NCBI RefSeq assembly: GCF_003789055.1
Contig: NZ_ML119083.1
Coordinates: forward strand, 310,001-374,000
Reading direction: 5' to 3'
Origin: Histidinibacterium lentulum
Lineage (GTDB): Bacteria > Pseudomonadota > Alphaproteobacteria > Rhodobacterales > Rhodobacteraceae
DNA length: 64,000 nt
This document shows positions 1-8,627 of this stretch, piece after piece. Within the stretch, counting starts at the first letter, position 1, and each line of letters opens with the position of its first letter. The notes under the pieces are model-generated. The model saw only the letters and a program-made list of their open reading frames with translations, did not search any database and had not been told where the DNA came from. Made by a program: the position numbers and the translations under genes.

Positions 1-625
1 ATACCGTCCAGATCGTGCCGGACAGGGGTTTCGTCGCGTCCCAGCTTTGCGAGAGGGTCATGCCCTCGCCCACCGCCGCCGAGGGCAGCACCAGCGCCCA
101 GCGGAGCCAGAAGTAGCCGAAGACGAGTCCGAGCAGAATCGCGCCGACGAGCCCCGCGAGAAACGGGCTGGCCATGGCCACCGGACCGAGCGCGAGACTG
201 GCCAAGATCACGATGGGAATGAAGACGACGATCAGCACCACGGCGAGCCAGACCGACTTGCCGATGTAGGGCCAGACCGGTTTGCCGGACAGTTCGGGGA
301 GCGGGCCGGGATATTCCTCGAGCAGGATGAAGCGATGCCAGGCCACCGCAACCCAGGCGAGAATGAAGAGCGAGATCAGCGCCGCGCAGAGGCCGAAGAG
401 CGCGAGCCCCCCGGCATTCGGCGGCAGCTGCTGCGCCATCGGCTCGCCGGTATCGGTGAAGACCGGCTCCCGCGAGAGGATCAGCGAGAGATCGACCTGC
501 AACAGGAGCGCCAGGCCGAGCGCCAGCGCGAGGCCGATGGCGATGGGGCCGAGCGACGCCTTCAGCGCATTTTGCCAGTTGTTGAGCACCATCAGTATGG
601 CGTGTCGCACGATCTGAAGTGCCAT
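1..625 (-). CDS. integral membrane protein of unknown function (C-terminus cut by window edge)
   Basis: The reverse strand reads an open frame from the ATG at 623-625 to the window edge (208 codons, no stop), starting [20 protein letters not shown]. Hydrophobic stretches lie near residues 25-43, 72-92, 123-150 and 155-178, so this is a polytopic inner-membrane protein with at least four helices. A charged [10 protein letters not shown] segment follows the second helix. No catalytic motif is visible and I do not recognise a named family; similar small membrane proteins of unknown function are common in Rhodobacteraceae. It is divergent from argG, with about 125 bp between the two starts. Confidence 0.75.
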   Translation of the reverse strand, partial: MALQIVRHAILMVLNNWQNALKASLGPIAIGLALALGLALLLQVDLSLILSREPVFTDTGEPMAQQLPPNAGGLALFGLCAALISLFILAWVAVAWHRFILLEEYPGPLPELSGKPVWPYIGKSVWLAVVLIVVFIPIVILASLALGPVAMASPFLAGLVGAILLGLVFGYFWLRWALVLPSAAVGEGMTLSQSWDATKPLSGTIWTV

Positions 626-751
626 CCCCGGCTTTTCCCTGTGAACCCTCATTGCGCGACCGTGAGGGGCGCTGCGGTCATGGTCAAGCCGCTCGCTTGC
701 GGGCTCGGGGGAATGGCGCTAGGCCAGCGCGCGACAAGTGACGGAGGCCCC

Positions 752-1975
752 ATGTCCGCGCCGAAGAAAGTCGTCCTCGCCTATTCCGGCGGTCTCGACA
801 CCTCGATCATCCTGAAGTGGCTGCAGGTGGAATACGGCTGCGAAGTCGTGACCTTCACTGCCGATCTCGGCCAGGGCGAGGAACTGGATCCCGCACGCCA
901 GAAGGCGGAGATGCTGGGGATCAGGCCCGAGAACATCTTCATCGACGACCTGCGCGAGGAGTTCGTCCGCGACTTCGTGTTTCCGATGTTCCGGGCCAAT
1001 GCGCTCTATGAGGGGCTGTATCTGCTTGGCACCTCCATCGCGCGGCCGCTGATCTCCAAGCGGCTGGTGGAGATCGCCGAGGAGGTCGGCGCCGATGCGG
1101 TCAGCCACGGGGCTACCGGCAAGGGCAACGACCAGGTCCGGTTCGAGCTGTCCGCCTATGCGCTGAACCCCGGGATCCGGGTGATCGCGCCGTGGCGGGA
1201 GTGGTCCCTGTCGAGCCGCACGAAGCTGCTGGAATTCGCCGAGGAACACCAGATTCCCATCGCCAAGGACAAACGCGGCGAGGCGCCCTTTTCCGTGGAT
1301 GCGAACCTCCTGCACACCTCGTCCGAGGGCAAGGTGCTGGAAAACCCGGGCGAGGAGGCGCCGGATTACGTCTACCAGCGCACCGACGATCCCGAGACCG
1401 CGCCCGATACGCCTCAGATGGTGGAGATCACCTTCGAGAAGGGCGATGCCGTGGCCATCGACGGCGAGGCGATGTCGCCCGCAGCGCTGCTGACGCGGCT
1501 CAACGAGCTGGGCAAGGTGCACGGCATCGGTCGGCTCGATCTCGTGGAGAACCGCTTTGTCGGCATGAAGTCCCGCGGGGTCTACGAGACCCCGGGCGGC
1601 ACCATCCTGCTGGAGGCCCATCGCGGGATCGAGCAGATCACGCTCGACAGCGGGTCGGGGCACCTCAAGGACAGCCTGATGCCGCGCTACGCGGAGCTGA
1701 TCTACAACGGCTTCTGGTTCTCGCCCGAGAGAGAGATGCTGCAGGCGGCCATCGATAAGAGCCAGGAGCATGTGACTGGCACGGTACGGGTGAAGCTTTA
1801 CAAGGGCCTGGCGCGAACCGTGGCGCGGTGGTCGGAGCATTCGCTCTATTCCGAGGCCCATGTGACCTTCGAGGACGATCTCGGCGCCTACGACCAGTCC
1901 GATGCCCAGGGTTTCATCCAGCTCAACGCGTTGCGGCTGAAGCTTCTCGCGGCGCGCAAGCGGCGGATGGGCTGA
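752..1975 (+). CDS. argG: argininosuccinate synthase
   Basis: This enzyme joins citrulline and aspartate using ATP to give argininosuccinate in arginine synthesis. The 407-residue product starts [18 protein letters not shown], which contains the SGGLDTS pyrophosphate-binding loop of the N-type ATP pyrophosphatase fold at residues 12-18. Length is normal for the family. The [13 protein letters not shown] segment of the citrulline/aspartate site is also present. The open frame runs upstream to position 47, but GGAGG at 743-747 and the conserved N-terminus place the start at 752. It is a single gene followed by a strong hairpin shared with the convergent neighbour. Confidence 0.97.
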   Translation: MSAPKKVVLAYSGGLDTSIILKWLQVEYGCEVVTFTADLGQGEELDPARQKAEMLGIRPENIFIDDLREEFVRDFVFPMFRANALYEGLYLLGTSIARPLISKRLVEIAEEVGADAVSHGATGKGNDQVRFELSAYALNPGIRVIAPWREWSLSSRTKLLEFAEEHQIPIAKDKRGEAPFSVDANLLHTSSEGKVLENPGEEAPDYVYQRTDDPETAPDTPQMVEITFEKGDAVAIDGEAMSPAALLTRLNELGKVHGIGRLDLVENRFVGMKSRGVYETPGGTILLEAHRGIEQITLDSGSGHLKDSLMPRYAELIYNGFWFSPEREMLQAAIDKSQEHVTGTVRVKLYKGLARTVARWSEHSLYSEAHVTFEDDLGAYDQSDAQGFIQLNALRLKLLAARKRRMG

Positions 1976-1983
1976 GGGTGAGT

Positions 1984-2008
1984 GCCGGGCGGGGATCCCC
2001 CGCCCGGC
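1984..2008. terminator. hairpin between convergent argG and the next gene
   Basis: GCCGGGCGGGG (1984-1994) and its exact complement (1998-2008) form an 11-bp stem with an ATC loop, 8 bp after the argG stop. The neighbouring minus-strand gene ends at 2015, so the hairpin can serve both genes. Neither side has a good T-tract. Confidence 0.6.
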
Positions 2009-2014
2009 GAAAGC

Positions 2015-2431
2015 TTACTGCGCGGTGATGACCGTCATGACGAGGTCGCCGTCGAGACGGATCGGGCCGTCCTCTGTTGCGCCCAGCGTGTATTCGAAGA
2101 CGCCGTTCGACATGCCGCCCTCCTCGCCATGGACCATCAGCATCAGCATCTCGCCCGAGGCCACATCCTCTTGCAGGATCGCGGCGACATCCGCGGTCTC
2201 TCCCATCCTCAGCGGTGCGTAGCCCACGACGGGACCGGGGGCCATGTCGGCGTCCGTGCGGTGCACGACGAGCCAGCCGTTCGCCGGCGCGGTGACGCTG
2301 TCAGCGGTGACGACGCCGCCCGAGACATCCTGGTCCATCGCGGTGACGGAGGGCGTCGCGGCATGGGAGTCCGCCAGCGCGGCGACCGGCGCGAGAGTGG
2401 CGAAGGCTGCGATAAGTGTGGAACGAAGCAT
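2015..2431 (-). CDS. small exported protein, DUF7282-like
   Basis: The 138-residue product has an N-terminal signal peptide (MLRSTLIAAFATLAPVAALA, probable cleavage after ALA near residue 20). The rest is an acidic domain of about 115 residues with the pattern APANGWLVVHRTDAD ... VVGYAPLRMGET. This resembles the domain found in many secreted halophile and roseobacter proteins (DUF7282-like, assignment from memory). It is expected in the periplasm; no catalytic residues can be named and no cysteines are seen in the mature part. It converges on argG. Confidence 0.7.
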   Translation of the reverse strand: MLRSTLIAAFATLAPVAALADSHAATPSVTAMDQDVSGGVVTADSVTAPANGWLVVHRTDADMAPGPVVGYAPLRMGETADVAAILQEDVASGEMLMLMVHGEEGGMSNGVFEYTLGATEDGPIRLDGDLVMTVITAQ

Positions 2432-2505
2432 ATGATTTCTCTCCTGTTTCTTCCAACCCCGTCAGCCGGGGATGCCCAACACACGATGGCCGCGGGCGGA
2501 GAGTT

Positions 2506-3213
2506 TCAGTCTGCGGGGATCTTTTTTGCCTCGAGGGCGCGGTAGTACGGCAGCGCCTCTTCGGCGAGGGCGGCGTCGGGGCCGGTGAGCTGGGGAAGGG
2601 GGCCCTCGGGGCCGGCGAAGCCGGTGCTGGCGTGGAGGGCCTTGTACCAGTGCGGGGCCCAGGCGCCGTCGGCGGGGTGGCCGCCGGCGGACCATGAGAG
2701 CATCGCCGCATCGAACGGCAACCCGATAGAGGTGCAAAGCCTTTCCAGCATGTTCCGGGGGTTGGCGCGGATGTCGCTGCCGTCGATCACGTGTCCCCCG
2801 GTTTTCTTCTGAATGTCCAGCTGTTGCTGAAAGCCGATGTCGTGGGCGGTGATGCCTTGGCGGCGGCCGCCGTAGCTCGCCACGACGCGGGCGGGGTGGC
2901 GGATCAGGTGGATGTGGGTGCAATCGGCAAGCCAGCCCGTGGGAAAATTGTCCAGCAGATGCAGAGCGATATGCTTCATGTACCAATGCGTCTTCCCCTC
3001 CGGAACAGGCCCCGCGCAGATGCTCCCGACGGCTTCGGGGTCGGACTCGTGGCGGGCGAGGATCTCCTCTCTCAGGGGATCGGGGCGGCCTGTCGCGACG
3101 AGGTAGGGGGCATAGAATGGCTCGTCCCAGACGGCGCAATCCGTGCGCCGGGCGAAAGCGTACATCATCGCGGTGGAGATGTTGCGCGGCCCCGACCAGG
3201 CGGCGATCTTCAT
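2506..3213 (-). CDS. sulfotransferase-like P-loop protein
   Basis: The product (235 residues from MKIAAWSGPRNIST) begins with a PAPS-type P-loop (WSGPRNISTAMM). It also has a HLIRHPARVVASY segment like the 3'-phosphate-binding region of sulfotransferases. An upstream GTG would add six residues, but the ATG at 3213 directly precedes the conserved strand. It lies just downstream of the class IV aminotransferase on the same strand, about 67 bp from its stop, and the two may be co-transcribed. The substrate is unknown; such proteins are often loosely annotated together with the aminotransferase. Confidence 0.7.
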   Translation of the reverse strand: MKIAAWSGPRNISTAMMYAFARRTDCAVWDEPFYAPYLVATGRPDPLREEILARHESDPEAVGSICAGPVPEGKTHWYMKHIALHLLDNFPTGWLADCTHIHLIRHPARVVASYGGRRQGITAHDIGFQQQLDIQKKTGGHVIDGSDIRANPRNMLERLCTSIGLPFDAAMLSWSAGGHPADGAWAPHWYKALHASTGFAGPEGPLPQLTGPDAALAEEALPYYRALEAKKIPAD

Positions 3214-3280
3214 GTGATGCACCGCGTGCACCGGGCGTGCACAGGCCCGGACCGCACGCGAGGGACAGACGCCATTAACC

Positions 3281-4183
3281 TCATGCCGACACCAGCCGGC
3301 GATAGGCGGCGCGGATCCGCTCCGTGACCGGGCCGCAGCCCTCGGCCGGGCCGATCCGCCGCCCGTCGATCTCTCCCACCGGGGTCTGCGCCCCGAAGGT
3401 GCCGGTCAGGAAGGCCTCGGCGGCGGAGTAGGTCTCGACGAGGCTGAAGTTCTTCTCGAAGATCGGGATACCCTCGGCCCGGCAGAGGTCGATGACCTTC
3501 TGACGGGTGATGCCCTTCATGCAGTAGTCGCCCGTGGAGGTCCAAACCTCGCCCCGGCGGACGATGAAGAAATTGCAGGCGTTGGTCGTGTTCACGAAGC
3601 CATGCACGTCGAGCATCAGCGCCTCGTCGGCGCCGGCCTTTTCGGCGGCGATGCAGGCGAGGATGCAGTTGAGCTTGGAATGGCTGTTGAGCTTCGGGTC
3701 CTGGGTCATCGGCAGGCCGCGCAGGTGCGGCACGGTGGCGAGACGGATCGGGCGCGGGATCGCCGGGCGGGAATGCTCCATGATGATGACCACGGTAGGA
3801 CCCGAGCGGCTGAGGGCGGGGTGCTGGAACGGGCGGTGTTTCAGCCCGCGCGTGACCATCAGCCGGGCATGGGCGTCGGTCTGCATCCCGTTGGCGGCGC
3901 GGGTCTCTTCCAGCGCGGCGGCAAGAGCGGCGCGGTCCCTGCCGATATCGAGGTCGATGGCCAGCGCCGCCTCGAACAGCCGGTCGAGATGCTCGTCGAG
4001 GAAGGCCCAGCGCCCGTCATAGAGGCGCAGCCCCTCCCACACCCCGTCGCCCAGCATGAAGCCCGAATCGTAGACGTTGACCACGGCCTCGGGCCTGGGG
4101 CGCAGCGCGCCGTTGACCCAGACGAGGATACCGGCGTTGCGGGCGTCCTCCTCGGCGGCGTGAGTGCTGACCTCGTGGTTCAT
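3281..4183 (-). CDS. class IV (branched-chain/D-amino acid type) PLP aminotransferase
   Basis: This 300-residue PLP enzyme carries fold-type IV features: VWVNGALRPRPEAVVNVYDSGFMLGDGVWEGLR at the N-terminus, the likely Schiff-base lysine in SHSKLNCILA, and FVNTTNACNFF in the phosphate-binding region. The family includes branched-chain amino acid, D-alanine and aminodeoxychorismate enzymes, and the substrate cannot be decided by eye. It is not a clear IlvE. The start ATG at 4181-4183 is the first codon of the conserved region's reading frame. The sulfotransferase-like gene follows it. Confidence 0.85.
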   Translation of the reverse strand: MNHEVSTHAAEEDARNAGILVWVNGALRPRPEAVVNVYDSGFMLGDGVWEGLRLYDGRWAFLDEHLDRLFEAALAIDLDIGRDRAALAAALEETRAANGMQTDAHARLMVTRGLKHRPFQHPALSRSGPTVVIIMEHSRPAIPRPIRLATVPHLRGLPMTQDPKLNSHSKLNCILACIAAEKAGADEALMLDVHGFVNTTNACNFFIVRRGEVWTSTGDYCMKGITRQKVIDLCRAEGIPIFEKNFSLVETYSAAEAFLTGTFGAQTPVGEIDGRRIGPAEGCGPVTERIRAAYRRLVSA

Positions 4184-4307
4184 GGGGGCACGCTAGGCGC
4201 GGGGGGGATTTGTTCCAAGCCCTCAAACCCGCGTGACGGAACCCCCGCAGAGGTGGACGCAAGGACAGGGAGCCGCAAGGTTAGGTGGCGAAACTGGAGG
4301 ATTCCCG

Positions 4308-4982
4308 ATGGCGACCCGGATTGCGACCCTGAAGACCCTGACCCTGATCGCGGCGATCGCGATGGCTCTCGGCCTCAAAGCCGGGCCGGCGCAGGCCCAG
4401 CGGCAGGAGGTGCTGACCGTGGCGGGCGGCTGTTTCTGGTGCGTCGAGGCGGATTTCGAGCGCGTGCCCGGGGTGGGCGACGTGGTGTCGGGCTTCACCG
4501 GCGGGACCGTGCCGAACCCCAGCTACCGGCAGGTGACCGGCGGCGGCACGGGGCATTACGAGGCGGTGGAAATTCCGTTCGATCCCTCGGTCGTGTCGCG
4601 GCGGCAGCTCCTCGACCTCTTCTTCCGTTCGATCGACCCGACCGATGCGGGCGGCCAGTTCTGCGACCGGGGCGAGAGCTATCGCACCGCGATCTTCGTC
4701 AACGGCCCCGAGGAACGGGCGATGGCAGAAGCCGCGAAGGCCGCCGCGGCGGAGGAGCTGGGGCAAGAGATCGTGACACCCATTCTGGACGAGGCCACGT
4801 TCTACGAGGCCGAGGATTACCATCAGGACTACTATCGCAAGGACGGTCGGGGCGACGTGATCCTGACCCGCGCGGGTCCGCAGACGAAGGCCGAGGCCTA
4901 CAAGTTCTACCGCGATGCCTGCGGGCGGGACCAGCGGGTGCGCGAGCTCTGGGGCGACGATGCGCCGTTCGTCGGCGGCTGA
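4308..4982 (+). CDS. msrA: exported peptide methionine sulfoxide reductase MsrA
   Basis: MsrA reduces methionine-S-sulfoxide in proteins. The 224-residue product has an N-terminal signal (residues 1-27, ending GPAQAQ) followed by the MsrA catalytic motif GGCFWCVEADF. Further family motifs are GTVPNPSYRQV, GTGHYEAVEI, DQGESYR-like FCDRGESYR, and EDYHQDYYRK. The start is set by GGAGG at 4296-4300, 7 bp upstream. The export signal implies repair in the periplasm. It converges on the glutaredoxin/MauE gene with 3 bp between the stops. Confidence 0.93.
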   Translation: MATRIATLKTLTLIAAIAMALGLKAGPAQAQRQEVLTVAGGCFWCVEADFERVPGVGDVVSGFTGGTVPNPSYRQVTGGGTGHYEAVEIPFDPSVVSRRQLLDLFFRSIDPTDAGGQFCDRGESYRTAIFVNGPEERAMAEAAKAAAAEELGQEIVTPILDEATFYEAEDYHQDYYRKDGRGDVILTRAGPQTKAEAYKFYRDACGRDQRVRELWGDDAPFVGG

Positions 4983-4985
4983 CGG

Positions 4986-5744
4986 TCAGAGCAGGATCAT
5001 GCGGGCCGGCATCCAGAGACCCATGCCCACCATGATGAGGTTCTCGGTCAGCGACACGAATCCCAGCGGCACGTTGCTGCCTCCGCCGACGCAGGCGCAT
5101 TTCAGTTCGCGCTTGTCGATGTAGACGGCCTTGAAGACCGAGACCGCCCCCACGGTGCCGATGAAGAGAGCGACCGGCGCGGCGATCCAGATCAGTGCGC
5201 CCGCGATCATCAGCAGACCGGCGAGGGTTTCGCCGAACGGGTAGAGATAGGCGTACCGGACCCGGCGCCGGGCCAGCAGATCGTAGTTCAGGAACATCGT
5301 GCTGAAGCTTTCCACGTCCTGCAGCTTCTGGATGCCGAGCAGGGTCATGGCGATGGCGACGAACCATTCGACGGCGCGGATGGTGAGGATCGTGCCGAGG
5401 GCCGCCCAGCTGACCGCGAGACCCATGAGGAAGGCCACGGAGAAGATGGCGATGACCGGCTGATAGCTGGTGTCGTCCTCCGACTTCAGTGGCTTGCCGA
5501 AATGGGCGCGCAGATCGTCGTAGCCGCCGATCCTGTCGCCTCCGATCCACGTCTGGGGCGTCGTCTCGACCCCGTGGCGCTCCATGAAGGCCTCGGTTTC
5601 GTCGCGGGTCTCGAGCCAGTGATCCTCGACCTCGTAGCCCCGCCGTTCCAGCAGGGCCTTCGATTTCAGGCCGAAGGGGCAGAGATGGCCGGGCATGACC
5701 ATCCGGTAGAGGGTCGCGGTGCGGGCAGTGTCGTCGAGCGGCAT
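4986..5744 (-). CDS. glutaredoxin-MauE fusion membrane protein
   Basis: The 252-residue product joins two domains. Residues 1-80 are glutaredoxin-like, with HLCPFG as a one-cysteine active site, a TPQTW cis-proline loop and GGYDDL. The remainder holds four or five hydrophobic helices of the MauE/DoxX-like type and ends with a CACVGGGSNVPLG segment before SLTENLIM, a MauE hallmark. AGGAGG at 5752-5757 supports the ATG at 5742-5744. MauE-type proteins supply or transfer electrons for periplasmic disulfide chemistry; the exact role here is inferred. It converges on exported MsrA, which suggests but does not prove a shared redox job. Confidence 0.8.
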   Translation of the reverse strand: MPLDDTARTATLYRMVMPGHLCPFGLKSKALLERRGYEVEDHWLETRDETEAFMERHGVETTPQTWIGGDRIGGYDDLRAHFGKPLKSEDDTSYQPVIAIFSVAFLMGLAVSWAALGTILTIRAVEWFVAIAMTLLGIQKLQDVESFSTMFLNYDLLARRRVRYAYLYPFGETLAGLLMIAGALIWIAAPVALFIGTVGAVSVFKAVYIDKRELKCACVGGGSNVPLGFVSLTENLIMVGMGLWMPARMILL

Positions 5745-5830
5745 GGGCGGATCCTCCTCGGCCCGGGGCAGGCGCTGGAGGAAAACGAGGAACCCCGGAG
5801 GAGAGGTTCCCCCCGAGAGCGCAAAACGCA

Positions 5831-5854
5831 ACGGCCGGCCCGAGGGCCGGCCGT
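5831..5854 (-). terminator. terminator at end of the bchF-puh-hemA-cycA series
   Basis: ACGGCCGGCCC and its exact complement form an 11-bp stem with a two-base centre, about 40 bp beyond the cycA stop. On the minus strand it is followed by TGCGTTTTGCG. A weaker inverted repeat (GGAACC/GGTTCC) lies next to it at about 5791-5816. The rest of 5745-5893 is non-coding. Confidence 0.65.
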
Positions 5855-5893
5855 GTCGAAGCCGTCAGGGCCGGAGGGACCGGCCGTCTTTCG

Positions 5894-6370
5894 TCAGCTG
5901 TCGCTGGCTTCCTCTTCCATCGCCTCGCCCTCTTCCGGCGGAGCGAGCGAGTAGAGGTAGGCGTAGAGGTTCACCGCATCCTCCTCGGAGCGGACCTGGT
6001 AGGCCATGTTGCCCCGGGCGCGGCGATCGTCGAGCGCCTCGCGCAGCCAGCCGGTGGGATCCTGAACGTAGCCGACGAAGTTCTCTTCGTTCCAGACGGC
6101 ACCGGTCTCGCCCAGCTCGGAGAGCGAGGCGGAGTAGCGGAAATCCTCGACCGAGGCGATCTGCTTCATCGCGACTCCGTACAGGTTCGGCCCGGTGTTG
6201 GCACGGCGGCCGGCAAGGGTTTCGCCGTCGGGCGTCTCGACCACATGGCAGGCGACGCACTGACGCTCGAACTGTTCGGCGCCGGCGTCGGCGTCACCGG
6301 CAGGCATGTCCTGGGCAAAGGCGGGTGCCGCCAGCATCGCTGCCGCTGCGGCAAGGGTGAACTTGTTCAT
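5894..6370 (-). CDS. cycA: class I c-type cytochrome (cytochrome c2/c551-like electron donor)
   Basis: This 158-residue periplasmic cytochrome has a signal peptide (about residues 1-20, ending APAFAQ), a CVACH haem motif, GPNLYGV in the haem-face loop, and a probable Met axial ligand in RARGNMAYQV. It ends in a very acidic tail (EEGEAMEEEASDS). In this position, last in the series after hemA, it is the expected soluble electron carrier between the bc1 complex and the reaction centre. The ATG at 6370 precedes the signal; the longer open frame to 6475 is not needed. The symbol follows Rhodobacter usage. Confidence 0.82.
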   Translation of the reverse strand: MNKFTLAAAAAMLAAPAFAQDMPAGDADAGAEQFERQCVACHVVETPDGETLAGRRANTGPNLYGVAMKQIASVEDFRYSASLSELGETGAVWNEENFVGYVQDPTGWLREALDDRRARGNMAYQVRSEEDAVNLYAYLYSLAPPEEGEAMEEEASDS

Positions 6371-6455
6371 GGTTGTCCTTCCTGTTTTCCTGAGATGTCG
6401 CGACTCCCCAGTCGGAGCGGATGGTAGGCTTTGGCGCGCGCGCGTAAACCCCCTT

Positions 6456-7670
6456 TTACGCCACGGCGTGGGCAACGGCGCACTGTTTCCACAGGTGGGA
6501 CAGGGCCGCGACCAGCCGCTCGATGTCCTCGTCCGAATGGAGCGGCGAGGGGGTGAAGCGCAGGCGCTCGGTTCCCTTGGGGACGGTCGGATAGTTGATC
6601 GGCTGAACGTAGATGCCCCATTCGTCCATCAGGTAGTTGGCGAGCATCCGGGTCTTCACCGGGTCCTTGATCATGACCGGCACGATGTGGCTCGGGTTGC
6701 GCATGTGCGGAATGCCGGCGCGGTCGAGGGCGGCGCGGAGGCGCGCGACCTGCTGCTGGTGACGCAGGCGTTCGCTGTCGCTTTCCTTGAGGTGGCGGAT
6801 CGAGGCGCGGGCCGCGGCGGCCACGGCGGGCGGAAGCGCGGTCGTGAAGATGAACCCGGACGCGAAGGAGCGGATGAAGTCGCAGAGCGCGTGGGAGCCG
6901 GTGATGTAGCCGCCGACGACGCCGAAGGCCTTGCCCAGCGTGCCCTCGATCAGGGTGATCCGGTCGGCGATGCCGTCGCGTTCGGAGATGCCGCCGCCGC
7001 GGGGGCCGTAGAGGCCGACGGCGTGGACCTCGTCGAGATAGGTCATGGCGCCGTATTTCTCGGCCACCTCGACGATCTCGCGGATCGGGGCCACGTCGCC
7101 GTCCATGGAATAGACGCTCTCGAAGGCGACGATCTTGGGCGCGTTCGCCGGGCAGGCGGCGAGCTTCTCCTCGAGGTCGGCGACATCGTTGTGCTTCCAG
7201 ATCACCTTGTGGGCGCGGGAATGGCGGATGCCCTCGATCATCGAGGCGTGGTTGCCCGCGTCCGAGAGGATGATGCAGTCCTTCAGGCGGCTGCCGAGGG
7301 TGGAGAGCGCGGCCCAGTTCGACACGTATCCGCTGGTGAAGAGAAGCGCCGCCTCCTTGCCGTGCAGATCGGCCAGTTCGCGCTCCAGCAGCAGGTGGTC
7401 GTGATTGGTGCCCGAGATGTTGCGCGTGCCCCCTGCCCCGGTGCCGCAGCGCTCCACGGCTTCGCACATGGCGGCGATCACCTTGGGGTGCTGACCCATG
7501 CCGAGGTAGTCGTTGGAGCACCAGACGGTGACGTCGCGCACGCCGTCCGCATGGTGGTTGGCGGCGCGCGGAAACTTGCCGCACTGGCGCTCGAGCTCGG
7601 CGAAGTAGCGGTAGTTGCCTTCGGCCTTGAGCGCGTCCAGCTGCTCCGAGAAGAGGGCGTCGAAGTCCAT
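6456..7670 (-). CDS. hemA: 5-aminolevulinate synthase
   Basis: This PLP enzyme condenses glycine and succinyl-CoA to 5-aminolevulinate, the first precursor of haem and bacteriochlorophyll. The 404-residue product starts [21 protein letters not shown]. It carries the alpha-oxoamine synthase motifs [14 protein letters not shown] and [10 protein letters not shown]. The PLP lysine lies in [16 protein letters not shown] and [10 protein letters not shown] is also present. The ATG at 7668-7670 is 17 bp from the puhE stop, so it is probably co-transcribed. Placing hemA in the PGC couples precursor supply to photosystem synthesis. Confidence 0.96.
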   Translation of the reverse strand: MDFDALFSEQLDALKAEGNYRYFAELERQCGKFPRAANHHADGVRDVTVWCSNDYLGMGQHPKVIAAMCEAVERCGTGAGGTRNISGTNHDHLLLERELADLHGKEAALLFTSGYVSNWAALSTLGSRLKDCIILSDAGNHASMIEGIRHSRAHKVIWKHNDVADLEEKLAACPANAPKIVAFESVYSMDGDVAPIREIVEVAEKYGAMTYLDEVHAVGLYGPRGGGISERDGIADRITLIEGTLGKAFGVVGGYITGSHALCDFIRSFASGFIFTTALPPAVAAAARASIRHLKESDSERLRHQQQVARLRAALDRAGIPHMRNPSHIVPVMIKDPVKTRMLANYLMDEWGIYVQPINYPTVPKGTERLRFTPSPLHSDEDIERLVAALSHLWKQCAVAHAVA

Positions 7671-7687
7671 GTGTGTCCCCTTTGGTC

Positions 7688-8470
7688 TTAGTCTTGAGTT
7701 GGGCGCGCAGCGGGAAGCATCCAGCGCCAGAGGCGGGCGTCGGGCAGCGGAAGCACCATGAACCAGTGCTCCAGCAGCGCGAGACCCGAGATTGCGGTGA
7801 GTAGGGCGAACTTGATCTCCGCTCCGGCGGTCTCGGCGGCGATCAGGCGCTCGGCGAAACAGCCCGTGGCAAAGGTCAGGGCGGTGATCGCCAGCGGAAA
7901 GGCGAAGGTGACGGGGCCCTGCCGCATGTGGCTCTTCACATGGGTCAGGGTCGAGGGGACGAACTCCAGGTTGATCCGGGGCACGCCGTAGAACAGGTTC
8001 AGCTTGGCCGCGATGCGGGCGAAGAAGAGGATCGTGTAGGTCCAGAGGCCGGTCGTGTTCTCCGCCCCGGCGTTCAGCCCGACGACAAGGGCGAGGCCGA
8101 GGAGCAGCAGGATCTCGTGATGGGCCACCGCGCCCCAGGCGGCGGCGAAGCGGCGCAGGCCGGTTGCGCCCTTGGGCGCCGGCCGCTTGTCCGGGCCGGT
8201 GACGACGCCCGACAGGAAGGTCAGCTCGATCCAGCCCCAGATCGCCAGCGCGCCCATGAAGGAGACGTAGACGGCCGAAACGGAGGTGTCGCCGCCGGTC
8301 ACGATCAGGGCGGCGGTGCCCAGCGCGAGCGCGGGCACGCCCAGCACCACCGACAGGAAATGCGCCTCTCCCCCGGTCCGGTCGGATCGCCGCACGACGA
8401 GCAGGATCACCCCGGTGGCGAACCACCAGATGAAGAGCGCGGTCAGGGCGGCGATCCAGGGAGAGGTCAT
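7688..8470 (-). CDS. puhE: photosynthetic complex assembly membrane protein PuhE
   Basis: The 260-residue product starts [20 protein letters not shown] and has about seven hydrophobic helices. It matches PuhE, a membrane protein needed for normal reaction centre/LH1 assembly in Rhodobacter. Position between acsF and hemA and size agree. The open frame extends upstream through the dispersed repeat at 8489-8548 with unlikely composition, so the ATG at 8468-8470 is taken as the start. Confidence 0.88.
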   Translation of the reverse strand: MTSPWIAALTALFIWWFATGVILLVVRRSDRTGGEAHFLSVVLGVPALALGTAALIVTGGDTSVSAVYVSFMGALAIWGWIELTFLSGVVTGPDKRPAPKGATGLRRFAAAWGAVAHHEILLLLGLALVVGLNAGAENTTGLWTYTILFFARIAAKLNLFYGVPRINLEFVPSTLTHVKSHMRQGPVTFAFPLAITALTFATGCFAERLIAAETAGAEIKFALLTAISGLALLEHWFMVLPLPDARLWRWMLPAARPTQD

Positions 8471-8488
8471 CTTGCGCCCGCCCCTGTC

Positions 8489-8548
8489 TTTTCTGGCCGG
8501 AAATATCCCGGGGGAGTCCGCGGAACGCGGACGGGGGCAGCGCCCCCC
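8489..8548. repeat. dispersed intergenic repeat, family A, copy 1
   Basis: The order is TTTTCTGGCCGGAAATATCC, a CCCGGGGG run, a small hairpin (GTCCGCG-GAA-CGCGGAC), then GGGGGCAGCGCCCCC. Related copies lie at 20264, 29726, 41091 and 52906. This copy fills the acsF-puhE gap and can fold in both directions, so it may act as a terminator or as an mRNA 3' stabiliser. Confidence 0.85.
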
Positions 8549-8627
8549 GTCCCGATTCCCACGACGCGCAACGTGTCGTCGTCGCGCGCGCGGGCCGGGC
8601 CGGACAGGGGGAGCGCCGCCGGTCCCA

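Noticed and set aside
47-751. N-terminal extension of argG of about 235 codons
   Set aside because: The conserved start [14 protein letters not shown] has its own ribosome-binding site at 752, and the extension is antisense to a membrane-protein gene.
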